From F1-120-MAGs238 sp964484185 (GTDB taxonomy: Bacteria > Planctomycetota > Phycisphaerae > Phycisphaerales > UBA1924), in contig CAZAEQ010000015.1 of the NCBI GenBank assembly GCA_964484185.1, positions 26,362 to 90,361 on the forward strand: a DNA stretch of 64,000 nt. The letters run 5' to 3'. Below are positions 52,893 through 61,567 of the stretch, in pieces (the stretch's first letter is position 1; every line of letters begins with the position of its first letter). The notes beneath the pieces were generated by a model. The model did not search any database. It saw only the letters and a program-made list of their open reading frames with translations, and had not been told where the DNA came from. The translations under genes were made by a program, and so were the position numbers.

Positions 52893-53662
52893 TTGCTTTG
52901 ATTGCAGCGGTGTTTATTGCAAGCTTGCTGGGAAGCATGCACTGCGCAGGAATGTGCGGGGCGTTCCTGGCATTTGCAGTTGCGGGCGAGGAAGGCAAGA
53001 CACCGAGCAAAGCGCTTTTACATGCCGCGTATAACGGCGGAAGACTGTTTACCTATGTAACGCTGGGAGCGATGGCGGGAGTGGTTGGCGCGGGGCTCGA
53101 TATGGGAGGCGCGGCGGTTGGCGTATCGAGAGCGGCGGCGTGCATTGCAGGCGGGATCATGATTGCATTTGGAGTTGTTGCGATCGCGAGAAAGTTCGGG
53201 GCAGGAATTTCGAAGGTGCCTGTGCCGCAATGGCTGCGAGATGCTGCGCTCAATGGGCACCGGGCAGCGGCGGCGTTGCCACCGGTGCCGCGAGCGGCTG
53301 CAGTAGGACTGCTTACGACGTTGCTGCCCTGCGGGTGGCTGTACATGTTTGTCGCGACGGCGGCGGGTACTGGAAATGCGTGGCAGGGCGCGATCACGAT
53401 GGCGGTTTTCTGGCTGGGGACATTGCCGGTGATGATTGGATTAGGGATTGGAATGCAGTCGGCGGCGGGGCCGATGCGGAAGCACCTGCCGCTGATTACG
53501 TCGCTTTTGATGGTGAGCGTGGGACTGTGGACGATTTTTGGACGAATGGCGTTGCCGGCGATGGCGAGTATTGTGAATGTGCCGAGTGGGATTGATGCGG
53601 CTGCGAAGCAGACTGAAACCATGGAGGAAGGCAAACTGCCTTGCTGCCAACATGAGAAGTAA
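52889..53662 (+). CDS. Sulfite exporter TauE/SafE-like (UreH-type) membrane protein
   Basis: 257 residues with six or more membrane helices. The start 'FIASLLGSMHCAGMCGAFLA' has the conserved Cys-x3-Cys seen in members linked to copper delivery for cbb3 oxidases; 'TTLLPCGWLYMFVATAA' is the second signature. It ends 'CCQHEK', with two more cysteines. Overlaps FixH by 4 bases and the CcoI start by 11 bases. Confidence 0.88.
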   Translation: MIALIAAVFIASLLGSMHCAGMCGAFLAFAVAGEEGKTPSKALLHAAYNGGRLFTYVTLGAMAGVVGAGLDMGGAAVGVSRAAACIAGGIMIAFGVVAIARKFGAGISKVPVPQWLRDAALNGHRAAAALPPVPRAAAVGLLTTLLPCGWLYMFVATAAGTGNAWQGAITMAVFWLGTLPVMIGLGIGMQSAAGPMRKHLPLITSLLMVSVGLWTIFGRMALPAMASIVNVPSGIDAAAKQTETMEEGKLPCCQHEK

Positions 53663-56126
53663 CACTGTTTATAAGACTGAGGTTGTGAAGCGTCCGCTGG
53701 GGCGAGTCGCGATTGCGTGTTCGCACTGCGGGCTGGATGTGCCAGCGGGATTGGTGAGGGAAGGGGCGGAGCAGCAGTTCTGCTGTCAGGGATGTGCGAC
53801 GGCGTATGCGGTGATTCATGGATGCGGGCTGGAGCGGTATTACAAGATTCGCGATCAAGCGGCGACAGCGCAGATGAGCGTGAAGGCGACTGGGAAGCGG
53901 CATCGAGAGTTTGATAATCCGCTGTTTGAATCGCTGTATGTGACGGCAAGCGTCGACCAGTTGCGGCATGTTGAGTTGTATCTGGATGGGGTGCACTGCG
54001 CGGCGTGCGTGTGGCTGGTAGAGAGATTGCCAGCGGTGCTACCCGGCGTGGTTGCAGCGCGACTTGATCCGGGGCGGGCCTTGGTGCAGATTACGTGGGA
54101 TCCGGCGCAGATTGCGTTGTCGAAGATCGCGCAGACTTTGGATTCACTGGGATACTCGCCATATCCAGCGCGGCAGTTTGATGGAAGCAGCGGGCGACGG
54201 ATGTCGGATCGGAAGATGTTGATTCGACTGGGTGTTGCTGGTGCGTGCGCGGGCAATGCGATGCTGCTTGGGCTTGCGCTGTACGCGGGCGCGTTTGCGA
54301 CGATGGATGCGGGGTTGCAGGAATTGTTTCGCTGGACGAGCATGGGGATCAGCTGGGTCGCGGTTGCGTGGCCGGGGAGCGTGTTCTTCCGCAGCGCGAT
54401 GGCATCGATTCGGACACGGACACCCAATCTCGATCTGCCGATAGCAATTGGGCTTGCGGCGGCGGCGGTTTGGGGAACTGTGAACACGATTCGCGGGACG
54501 GGTGAGATTTACTTTGATTCGCTGGCGATGCTGGTGTTTGTGCTTTTGATTGGGCGATTTGTGCAGCAGCGGCAGCAGCGTTGGACGGCCAATGCGGTTG
54601 AGCTGTTGTTTTCGTTCACACCATCTTCAGCGAGAAAGGTCGAGGGCGAAGATGTTGTTGAGGTCCCGATTGAGGCGGTGAATGAGAATGATGTTGTTGA
54701 AGTGCTTGCGGGCGACTCGATTCCTGCGGATGGACTTGTGGAGTCGGGAACGTCGAGTATTGATCAATCGTTGTTGACTGGAGAATCTGCGCCGGTATCG
54801 GTTGGCGCCGGGTCGAGCGTGAGCGCGGGAGCGGTGAACTTGTCGGGGCCGATTCGTGTGCGGGTTGCTGCTACGGGTGAGGCGACTCGCGCAGGGCGCT
54901 TGATGAAGATGGTTGAAGAAGCCACACGGCGAAAGGCTCCGATCGTTCGCTTTGCGGATAGCCTGGCATCGTGGTTTGTTGGTGGGATGTTGTCGTTGGC
55001 CGCGGTGACGGCCGTTGTGTGGTCGTTTATTGATCCATCACGCGCAGTAGATACGGCGGCGACAGTATTGATTGTGACGTGCCCGTGTGCGCTTGGACTT
55101 GCAACGCCGCTGGCAGTGACGGTTGCGATCGGGCGGGCTGCGCAGAAGGGAATCCTCGTGAAGGGCGGCGATGTGCTGCAGATTCTCGCGGGGAAAGGGA
55201 CGATGTTCCTGGACAAGACGGGGACTTTGACGCAGGGGCGGATGTCCCTGGTGCGGTGGCACGGCCCCAGTGACATCAAGTCGATGGTTGCGGCGATTGA
55301 GGCTGAGTCATCGCATCCGATCGCAGTGGCGATCGCGACCGGGCTGGATGCCGGGAACTCACCAAAGGCTCAAGAGGTTGAGCAGGTCATTGGCGGCGGA
55401 ATCTCTGGGGTCGTGGGAAATTACCGAGTGTGCGTGGGGTCGGCGAGCTTTGTTCGCGGCCGCGTGAAGAGCGAAGAGCCGCAGATTATGCAGGCAGAGG
55501 CCGCGTGCATTGCAGAGGGATTAACGCCTGTGCTGGTGGCGATCGATGGGCGTATTGCGGCGGTTGCCGGACTTGGCGATGGACTTCGCGAGGATACGGC
55601 GGAGGCGATTCGATCGTTTCAGGATGCGGGATGGAAGGTGCGGATCCTTTCGGGCGACCATCCGGCGATTGTGGCGTCGACTGCTCGAGCGCTGGGCGTT
55701 CCTGCGGAGCATGCAATTGGCGGGATGTCGCCAGAAGACAAGTTGCAGGCGGTTACTTTTGCGAGTTTGTCGGGACCGATTATCATGGTTGGTGATGGGG
55801 TGAATGATGCGGCCGCGCTGGCGGCGGCGACGGTGGGAATTTCGGTGCGAGGTGGAGCTGAGGCAAGCATGGCGGCGGCGGATGTGTATTTGTCGAGGTC
55901 AGGACTGACGCCGATTGTGGAACTGCTGGAAGCTTCGCGTGGAACGCTGCGGGCGATACGGATCGGGCTGGGAGTGTCGCTGTTTTACAATGGCTTGGCT
56001 GCGACTTTGGCGGTGACGGGGATGATCAGCCCGTTGATTGCGGCGATCTTGATGCCGGTGAGTTCGTTGACGGTCTTGACGCTGGCGTTCAAGGCACAAT
56101 CGTTTGGAGGTACATCATGTCGGTAA
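53652..56126 (+). CDS. ccoI: Copper-transporting P1B ATPase for cbb3 oxidase (CcoI)
   Basis: Moves copper across the membrane to build the oxidase centre. The N-terminus has a cysteine-rich metal site ('CSHCGLDVPAG' and 'CCQGCATAY'), then a heavy-metal domain 'VHCAACVWLVERLP', eight membrane helices with 'CPCALGLATPLAV', the phosphorylation site 'DKTGTLT', and the hinge 'GDGVNDAAAL'. 824 residues. The ATG lies within the end of the TauE-like gene. Confidence 0.95.
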   Translation: MRSNTVYKTEVVKRPLGRVAIACSHCGLDVPAGLVREGAEQQFCCQGCATAYAVIHGCGLERYYKIRDQAATAQMSVKATGKRHREFDNPLFESLYVTASVDQLRHVELYLDGVHCAACVWLVERLPAVLPGVVAARLDPGRALVQITWDPAQIALSKIAQTLDSLGYSPYPARQFDGSSGRRMSDRKMLIRLGVAGACAGNAMLLGLALYAGAFATMDAGLQELFRWTSMGISWVAVAWPGSVFFRSAMASIRTRTPNLDLPIAIGLAAAAVWGTVNTIRGTGEIYFDSLAMLVFVLLIGRFVQQRQQRWTANAVELLFSFTPSSARKVEGEDVVEVPIEAVNENDVVEVLAGDSIPADGLVESGTSSIDQSLLTGESAPVSVGAGSSVSAGAVNLSGPIRVRVAATGEATRAGRLMKMVEEATRRKAPIVRFADSLASWFVGGMLSLAAVTAVVWSFIDPSRAVDTAATVLIVTCPCALGLATPLAVTVAIGRAAQKGILVKGGDVLQILAGKGTMFLDKTGTLTQGRMSLVRWHGPSDIKSMVAAIEAESSHPIAVAIATGLDAGNSPKAQEVEQVIGGGISGVVGNYRVCVGSASFVRGRVKSEEPQIMQAEAACIAEGLTPVLVAIDGRIAAVAGLGDGLREDTAEAIRSFQDAGWKVRILSGDHPAIVASTARALGVPAEHAIGGMSPEDKLQAVTFASLSGPIIMVGDGVNDAAALAAATVGISVRGGAEASMAAADVYLSRSGLTPIVELLEASRGTLRAIRIGLGVSLFYNGLAATLAVTGMISPLIAAILMPVSSLTVLTLAFKAQSFGGTSCR

Positions 56127-56257
56127 TTTATATTGTTCTTCCGTTGGCGCTGGTGCTTGCCGGAGCAGCGATTGCTGCATTTGTGTGGTGCGCGTGTGAT
56201 GGGCAGATGGATGATCTGGATAGCCCGCCGGGACGCATGACGCATGATGATACCTGA
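56117..56257 (+). CDS. ccoS: cbb3 oxidase assembly protein CcoS
   Basis: 46 residues: 'MSVIYIVLPLALVLAGAA' with one membrane helix, then 'CACDGQMDDLDSPPGRM', the CcoS signature. The ATG has GGAGG 6 bases upstream and overlaps the end of ccoI by 10 bases. Needed for inserting cofactors into the oxidase. It closes the cluster; the DtxR gene converges 6 bases later. Confidence 0.94.
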   Translation: MSVIYIVLPLALVLAGAAIAAFVWCACDGQMDDLDSPPGRMTHDDT

Positions 56258-56263
56258 GTAGTC

Positions 56264-56929
56264 TCAAAGCTCCCTATCGGCCCAGACCTTTTTGGCAGCA
56301 TTAAGTGATAATGTGATCGTTGCGCCACCAGCGGGTTGAATCTCGATCGAATCTGCTTGTGCATTCACAGAGAACACTTTTACACTGGTACCGGGCTTCA
56401 ATCTACTTTCTGCGATGAACCGAAGGAATGCAGCATCCTGGTCGGCGATGCGAACGATTGTCGCAGAATCGCCGGGCTTGAAATCTGAGAGCGGCAGAGC
56501 TTGAGAGCCGCGGATGTTTCCGGTGGCATCGGGGATCGGGTCTCCGTGCGGATCGAGCATCGGGCGGCCTAGAAACTCGTCGAGGCGATCGAGGAGGCGA
56601 GGAGAGAGAGCGTGTTCGAGTCGCTCTGCCTCTTCGTGGACTTCGGACCAATCGAATTTCAGAGTTTGCACCAGGAACGTCTCAATGAGGCGGTGGCGGC
56701 GGAGGACATCGAGGGCGGCCTTGGTACCTTTGGCGGTGAGAGTTACGCCGCCGTATCGCTCGGCTTTTGCCAACTTAGTCAAGACCAGTTTTTTGATCAT
56801 GGTGGTTGCGGTGCCGGTTGTCACCCCCACCATTGCTGCGATTTTCGTGACGGTTGCTTCGCCGGTTGGGCTTTCTTCCGAGAGCGAGCGGATGGCCTTG
56901 AGGTAGTTTTCGACAGTTTCGGTGGCCAT
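56264..56929 (-). CDS. DtxR/MntR-family metal-dependent repressor
   Basis: The HTH domain covers residues about 5-60 ('ATVTKIAAMVGVTTGTATTM'). The dimerisation and metal domain follows with 'RRHRLIETFL' and 'VHEEAERLEHALSP', then 'LDPHGDPIPDATG', and a FeoA-like domain at the end. Metal ligands look intact. It is divergent from the Mn/Zn transporter operon, with a promoter and palindrome between them, and is probably their regulator. Confidence 0.93.
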   Translation of the reverse strand: MATETVENYLKAIRSLSEESPTGEATVTKIAAMVGVTTGTATTMIKKLVLTKLAKAERYGGVTLTAKGTKAALDVLRRHRLIETFLVQTLKFDWSEVHEEAERLEHALSPRLLDRLDEFLGRPMLDPHGDPIPDATGNIRGSQALPLSDFKPGDSATIVRIADQDAAFLRFIAESRLKPGTSVKVFSVNAQADSIEIQPAGGATITLSLNAAKKVWADREL

Positions 56930-56941
56930 TTCCCGCGGTCC

Positions 56942-56970
56942 TTGACTTCTAGTTGCGAGGCGAATATGTT
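56942..56970 (+). promoter_or_regulatory. Sigma-70-like promoter of the metal ABC operon
   Basis: TTGACT (56942-56947), exactly 17 bases, then TATGTT (56965-56970, 4 of 6). The operator palindrome overlaps the -10 box. The ATG of the binding-protein gene lies 31 bases after the -10. Confidence 0.5.
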
Positions 56971-56987
56971 TGAGTCGTCAAACTTAT
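56964..56987. promoter_or_regulatory. DtxR/MntR-type operator candidate
   Basis: GTTTGA (56968-56973) and TCAAAC (56978-56983) are exact inverted arms round GTCG. Extending outward, ATAT and TTAT pair with one mismatch. It covers the -10 box of the operon promoter, so bound repressor would block RNA polymerase. Confidence 0.6.
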
Positions 56988-57001
56988 GAACTGGAGCGAC
57001 C

Positions 57002-58024
57002 ATGCGTTGCATGTTTTGGCATTCAAGAGTATCCCGGTTTCTGCGGGCTTTCCCGGTGTTGCTGGTATGGCTTGGGTTGGTGGCGGGTTGCGACAAGCCA
57101 GCAGCCCCGACAACGGCGCCAAGAATCACGCCGCTGAAGGTGGTTGCGACGATCGGGATGGCTGGGGATATGGCCACCAATATTGGGGGAAATCGGGTTG
57201 TAGTTACCAACATCATGGGAGAGGGGATTGACCCGCATTTGTATAAGGCGTCGCCGGGCGATGTTCGAATGCTGTCGGATGCGGATCTTGTGCTATTCAG
57301 CGGGTTGCATCTTGAGGGACGGATGGCGGATTTGTTGGTGAAGATGTCGAGTCGGCAGACTGTGGTACAGGTGACCGAGTCGATTGATGTGAAGCTGCTG
57401 CGCGAGCCGCCGGAGTTTGCGGGGCACTTTGATCCGCATGTGTGGTTTGATGTTTCGATGTGGTCGACGGCGGCGGAGCGGATTACCGAGGCGCTGATTC
57501 AGAAAGACCCGGCGCACAAGGCGACGTATGAAGCGAACTCGAAACAGTATCGAGCTGCGCTTGCGGAGCTTCACGCGTATGCAAAGAAGACCATTGCGAC
57601 GATTCCTGAGAAGAATCGCATAATGGTGACAGCACACGACGCGTTTGGATATTTTGGACGGGCGTATGGGCTTGAGGTGATGGCGATTCAGGGGATCAGT
57701 ACCGACAGCGAAGCGAGCTTACAAGACATCAATGCGCTGGTAGACACGCTTGTGACACGCAAAGTGCCAGCGGTATTTATCGAGAGCAGCGTGCCACGAA
57801 AGACGATTGATGCACTGGTCGAAGGGTGCAAGTCACGCGGGCATACGGTGGTGATTGGGGGAGAGTTGTTCAGCGATGCGATGGGGAAGGCGGGAACCGT
57901 TGAAGGTACCTACATCGGGATGGTGACGCACAATGTGAACACAGTGACCAAGGCGCTCGGTGGAACTGTACCTGAGGTTGCTCCAAATCCGGTGCAGATT
58001 GTTCCCAGTCAATCCACGAAGTGA
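57002..58024 (+). CDS. Metal ABC transporter substrate-binding lipoprotein (ZnuA/MntA/TroA family)
   Basis: Captures Mn2+ or Zn2+ outside the membrane. Lipobox 'LGLVAGC'. Metal ligands fit the cluster A-I pattern: His in 'GIDPHLYKASPGD', His in 'FDPHVWFDV', Glu in 'AVFIESSVP', and Asp in 'GGELFSDAMG'. No His-rich loop typical of Zn-specific ZnuA is present, which favours Mn (inference). GGAG 5 bases before the ATG. First gene of the transporter operon. Confidence 0.93.
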   Translation: MRCMFWHSRVSRFLRAFPVLLVWLGLVAGCDKPAAPTTAPRITPLKVVATIGMAGDMATNIGGNRVVVTNIMGEGIDPHLYKASPGDVRMLSDADLVLFSGLHLEGRMADLLVKMSSRQTVVQVTESIDVKLLREPPEFAGHFDPHVWFDVSMWSTAAERITEALIQKDPAHKATYEANSKQYRAALAELHAYAKKTIATIPEKNRIMVTAHDAFGYFGRAYGLEVMAIQGISTDSEASLQDINALVDTLVTRKVPAVFIESSVPRKTIDALVEGCKSRGHTVVIGGELFSDAMGKAGTVEGTYIGMVTHNVNTVTKALGGTVPEVAPNPVQIVPSQSTK

Positions 58025-58030
58025 GGCGAT

Positions 58031-58831
58031 ATGGCTCAGCTTGAGACATCGACGATGCGAACGACCGAGGTCAGTGTTGAGGTGCACGATCTCACGGTGG
58101 CGTATCACCGCAAGCCGGTGCTATGGGATGTGGATTTGCAGTTGCCATCGCAGAAGTTGATCGCGATTGTCGGTCCCAATGGGGCGGGCAAGTCGACGCT
58201 GCTGAAGGCGATTTTGGGACTTGTGCCGCTGGCGAGCGGGGAAATCACGATTTTTGGAGAGTCGCTGAAGAAGTCGCGGTCTCTGATTGGGTATGTGCCG
58301 CAGCGGGAGACGGTGGATTGGGATTTTCCGGTGGATGCACTCGATGTGGTGCTGATGGGGCGATATGGGAAACTGGGGTGGGTGCGGCGGCCGGGGAGTG
58401 CGGATCGCGGTATTGCCATGAAGAGCCTTGAGAAAGTGAGCATGTCTGATTTTGCATCGCGGCAGATCAGTCAGCTTTCGGGCGGGCAACAGCAGCGGGT
58501 GTTTCTGGCGCGGGCTCTGGCTCAAGATGCACAGTTGTATTTCATGGATGAGCCGTTTGCAGGGGTGGATGCGGCGACGGAGAAGGCCATTGTTGAGGTG
58601 CTGCGAGAATTGCGGTCGGCGGGAAAGACGGTTGTCGCGGTGCACCATGACTTACAGACAGTGCCGGAGTATTTTGATCATGTCGTGATGTTGAACATGC
58701 GACTGGTCGCCAATGGTCCGGTGGAGACAGTGTTTACGCCTAAGAACTTGCAGCAGACCTATGGCGGGAGGCTGACGCTTCTTGATGAGGCGGCGGAAGC
58801 GATTCGCCGCGGAACACCGGGGAGCTTGTAA
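58031..58831 (+). CDS. Metal ABC transporter ATPase
   Basis: The cytoplasmic motor of the Mn/Zn importer. Walker A 'GPNGAGKSTLLK', signature 'LSGGQQQRVFLARAL', Walker B 'LYFMDEPFAGVD', and the family segment 'VPQRETVDWDFPVDALDVVL'. 266 residues. It begins 6 bases after the binding-protein gene. Confidence 0.94.
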   Translation: MAQLETSTMRTTEVSVEVHDLTVAYHRKPVLWDVDLQLPSQKLIAIVGPNGAGKSTLLKAILGLVPLASGEITIFGESLKKSRSLIGYVPQRETVDWDFPVDALDVVLMGRYGKLGWVRRPGSADRGIAMKSLEKVSMSDFASRQISQLSGGQQQRVFLARALAQDAQLYFMDEPFAGVDAATEKAIVEVLRELRSAGKTVVAVHHDLQTVPEYFDHVVMLNMRLVANGPVETVFTPKNLQQTYGGRLTLLDEAAEAIRRGTPGSL

Positions 58832-58838
58832 TTGTCTG

Positions 58839-60176
58839 ATGCTTGAGCAACTCTACAGACTCTTGACGCTGCAAGATGGCAACACGCGAGTGGTGCTGGT
58901 GGGCACGTGCCTGCTTGGAATTGCTGCAGCCGTTGTTGGCACTTTTGCGGTCCAGCGGAAGCGTTCGCTGCTGGGTGATGCGGTTGCTCACGCGGCGCTG
59001 CCGGGGATATGCCTGGCGTTCTTTGTAGTGGGCGATCGCAACTTCGCGGCCTTCATGCTGGGCGCGCTGGTGATGGGAGTGATTGCGGCAGCGTTTATTG
59101 CGTTTGTGAAGGCGGCGACGCGGGTGAAGGAAGATGCGGCGATTGGACTTGCGATTGGCGGGTTCTTTGGGCTGGGGATCGTGCTTTCTCGCATGATTCA
59201 AAATGAGCCATCGGGGAACCGAGCGGGGCTGGACAGCTTTATTTTCGGCAAGGCCGCGAGCATGGTTGCGGAGGATGCACAGCTCATTGCCATCGTTGCG
59301 GGCGTTGTAATTGCAGCGATTGCAGTGTTTTACAAGGAATTCAAGGTCTTGTGTTTTGACCGTGATTTCGCGGCGAGCCAAGGATGGCCGACGTTCTGGC
59401 TTGACCTTGTGCTGATGGGCCTGGTATGCATCTGCACTGTTGTCGGGTTGCCGGCGGTTGGAGTTGTGTTAATGGTTTCGCTGATGGTGATTCCACCGGT
59501 GGCAGCGCGGTTCTGGACCAATCGATTGGGAACGACTGTCATACTTGCCGCGGCGCTTGGTGGAATTTCGGGCCTTGCAGGAACAGCGCTCAGCGCTTCG
59601 ATTCCTGCGCCAGCATCAGGGCTTTCACGCGGCTGGCCGACTGGACCGCTGATTACTCTTGTTGCGGCGGCGTTGTTTATTGTGTCAATGCTGGCAGCGC
59701 CAAAGCGAGGGATTATCGCGGGTGTCGTTCGACGGCAGTTGTTGCGGCGGCGGATTGCGAAGCAGAATTTCTTGCGGCGGGTGTATGAGGCGCTTGAGCC
59801 GCGACAGGATCTTGGTGCGGCGTGGACGCTTGCGGACCTCGAACGAGTTGATCCATACACACGCAAGGCCAACGAGGCTCAGACACGATCAGCGGGCAAA
59901 GAGGGGCTCGTGGTTGCCACTGCCGGCGGGTACACGCTTACTGAAGCAGGGCAACTCGCCGCATCTCGCATTGTCCGCGTGCACCGGTTGTGGGAGATCT
60001 TTTTGATTACACAGGCGGACATTGCGCCGGATCACGTTGATCGCGATGCTGACCAGATTGAGCACGTGCTGTCGCCGGAGGTGCTGGCATCGCTGGAGGC
60101 GAAGCTGGCCGAGAGCGGGCGAGAGCCATTGGGGATTCCGACATCGCCGCACATTATTGCAAAGGGGCTGACATGA
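58839..60176 (+). CDS. Metal ABC permease fused to a DtxR-like domain (first)
   Basis: 445 residues. The first 285 form the TroC/ZnuB-type permease with about eight helices ('RSLLGDAVAHAALPGI', 'GVVLMVSLMVIPPVAARF'). From about residue 300 there is a soluble tail that reads like a metalloregulator: 'GGYTLTEAGQLAASRIVRVH', 'RLWEIFLI', then 'DHVDRDADQIEHVLSPEV'. The tail lacks the 'DPHG.PIP' end. It could sense metal and gate transport (inference). ATG 58839 is preferred; its end overlaps the next gene by 4 bases. Confidence 0.9.
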   Translation: MLEQLYRLLTLQDGNTRVVLVGTCLLGIAAAVVGTFAVQRKRSLLGDAVAHAALPGICLAFFVVGDRNFAAFMLGALVMGVIAAAFIAFVKAATRVKEDAAIGLAIGGFFGLGIVLSRMIQNEPSGNRAGLDSFIFGKAASMVAEDAQLIAIVAGVVIAAIAVFYKEFKVLCFDRDFAASQGWPTFWLDLVLMGLVCICTVVGLPAVGVVLMVSLMVIPPVAARFWTNRLGTTVILAAALGGISGLAGTALSASIPAPASGLSRGWPTGPLITLVAAALFIVSMLAAPKRGIIAGVVRRQLLRRRIAKQNFLRRVYEALEPRQDLGAAWTLADLERVDPYTRKANEAQTRSAGKEGLVVATAGGYTLTEAGQLAASRIVRVHRLWEIFLITQADIAPDHVDRDADQIEHVLSPEVLASLEAKLAESGREPLGIPTSPHIIAKGLT

Positions 60177-61552
60177 TTACAGCTTCTGCAATTGCACTGG
60201 TGATGAGTTCGATGTCGCAGACATCGCCGCGCGTGTTTGCGACGCTCCGAACGTATCAAGTCCGGGCCGATGACTTGTGGATTATCGCGACGGCAATCGC
60301 GTGCAGCGTTTCTTGTGGACTATTGGGATGTTTCCTGGTATTGCGGCGAATGTCTCTGCTTGGAGATGCGATCTCACACGCGATTCTGCCGGGGCTTGCG
60401 ATTGCGTTTATTGTCACGCACAGCCGCGATCCGATGTCGATGCTCGCAGGCGCGATGGTCGTCGGGCTGTTGACTGCGTTTCTCTCAACCGGGCTGACGA
60501 AATGGGGAAAGGTTCCGGAAGATGCGTCGATGGGCGTCGTGTTCACAACGCTGTTTGCGATTGGGGTCCTGCTGATTACCTGGGTTGCCCGCGATGTTGA
60601 TCTGGACCCAGGCTGCGTGCTCTATGGCTTGATTGAATTCAGTCCATTTGACACGGTGCATGTGTTTGGTCAGGACCTGCCGCGTTCATTTGTCTGGCTC
60701 GCGGTGATGCTGTGCCTGAACTCCACCTTGATCTTTGTGTTCTTCAAGGAACTCAAGATTGTGTGCTTCGATCCGTACCTGGCAACCACCATGGGAATCA
60801 GCGCGACTGTTGTGCATTACATGCTGATGACGGCGGTTGCCGCGACAAGCGTGGCATCGTTTGAATCCGTCGGTTCGATTCTAGTAGTCGCGATGCTGGT
60901 GGCACCTGGAGCAACAGCGCACCTGCTCACGGACAAACTCAATCGAATGTTGTGGCTGGCGGCGTTGATTGCCGCTGTGAGTGCTGTATTTGGGTATATT
61001 GGCGCAGTCTGGTTGAACACTTCGGTTGCGGGAATGATTGCAACCGTCTCGTTGATTATGTTTGTCCTGACCGCGTTGTTTGCACCCAGGCACGGGTTTG
61101 TCAGCAAGCAACTGCGTCAACTTTCACTATCAATGCGGATCAACGAAGAAGACGTCCTGGGGATGGCGTACCGGTGGCACGAGAGTTCGCGGCAGCGGCC
61201 GGTGGGCGCATTTCGAGCACTTGAAATCGGCGATGTCATTGCGGGGACAAGGTCGGGACTGCTCGCTCGCGTCGCGGTGTGGTTGCTGAGGCGCCGTGGA
61301 CACATCGCTGTGGATGCCAAAGGTGGAATCGTGGCGACAGAGGAAGGGATAAAAATTGCGAGCCATGTGGTGCGAGGGCACCGGCTGTGGGAAACGTATC
61401 TGGCCAAACATCTTGAAAAAGATCTCAGGAGTGTTCATGCTGGCGCCCACCGCGCTGAGCACTTTCTGTCGCAGGACATCCAAGACCGGCTCGATGCGCA
61501 GGACCCGACCGATATCGATCCACATGGCAAGCCCATCCCGAGGCGGGAATAG
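60173..61552 (+). CDS. Metal ABC permease fused to a DtxR-like domain (second)
   Basis: 459 residues: permease helices ('RRMSLLGDAISHAILPGLAI', 'VGSILVVAMLVAPGATAHLL') up to about residue 300, then a tail with a winged-helix-like part and the DtxR metal domain ('ASHVVRGHRLWETYLAK', 'VHAGAHRAEHFLSQDI') ending in the full 'DIDPHGKPIP'. Together with the first permease it would make a heterodimer with two regulator-like domains. Last gene of the operon. Confidence 0.9.
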   Translation: MITASAIALVMSSMSQTSPRVFATLRTYQVRADDLWIIATAIACSVSCGLLGCFLVLRRMSLLGDAISHAILPGLAIAFIVTHSRDPMSMLAGAMVVGLLTAFLSTGLTKWGKVPEDASMGVVFTTLFAIGVLLITWVARDVDLDPGCVLYGLIEFSPFDTVHVFGQDLPRSFVWLAVMLCLNSTLIFVFFKELKIVCFDPYLATTMGISATVVHYMLMTAVAATSVASFESVGSILVVAMLVAPGATAHLLTDKLNRMLWLAALIAAVSAVFGYIGAVWLNTSVAGMIATVSLIMFVLTALFAPRHGFVSKQLRQLSLSMRINEEDVLGMAYRWHESSRQRPVGAFRALEIGDVIAGTRSGLLARVAVWLLRRRGHIAVDAKGGIVATEEGIKIASHVVRGHRLWETYLAKHLEKDLRSVHAGAHRAEHFLSQDIQDRLDAQDPTDIDPHGKPIPRRE

Positions 61553-61567
61553 CGGTTTGCCGCTGGT

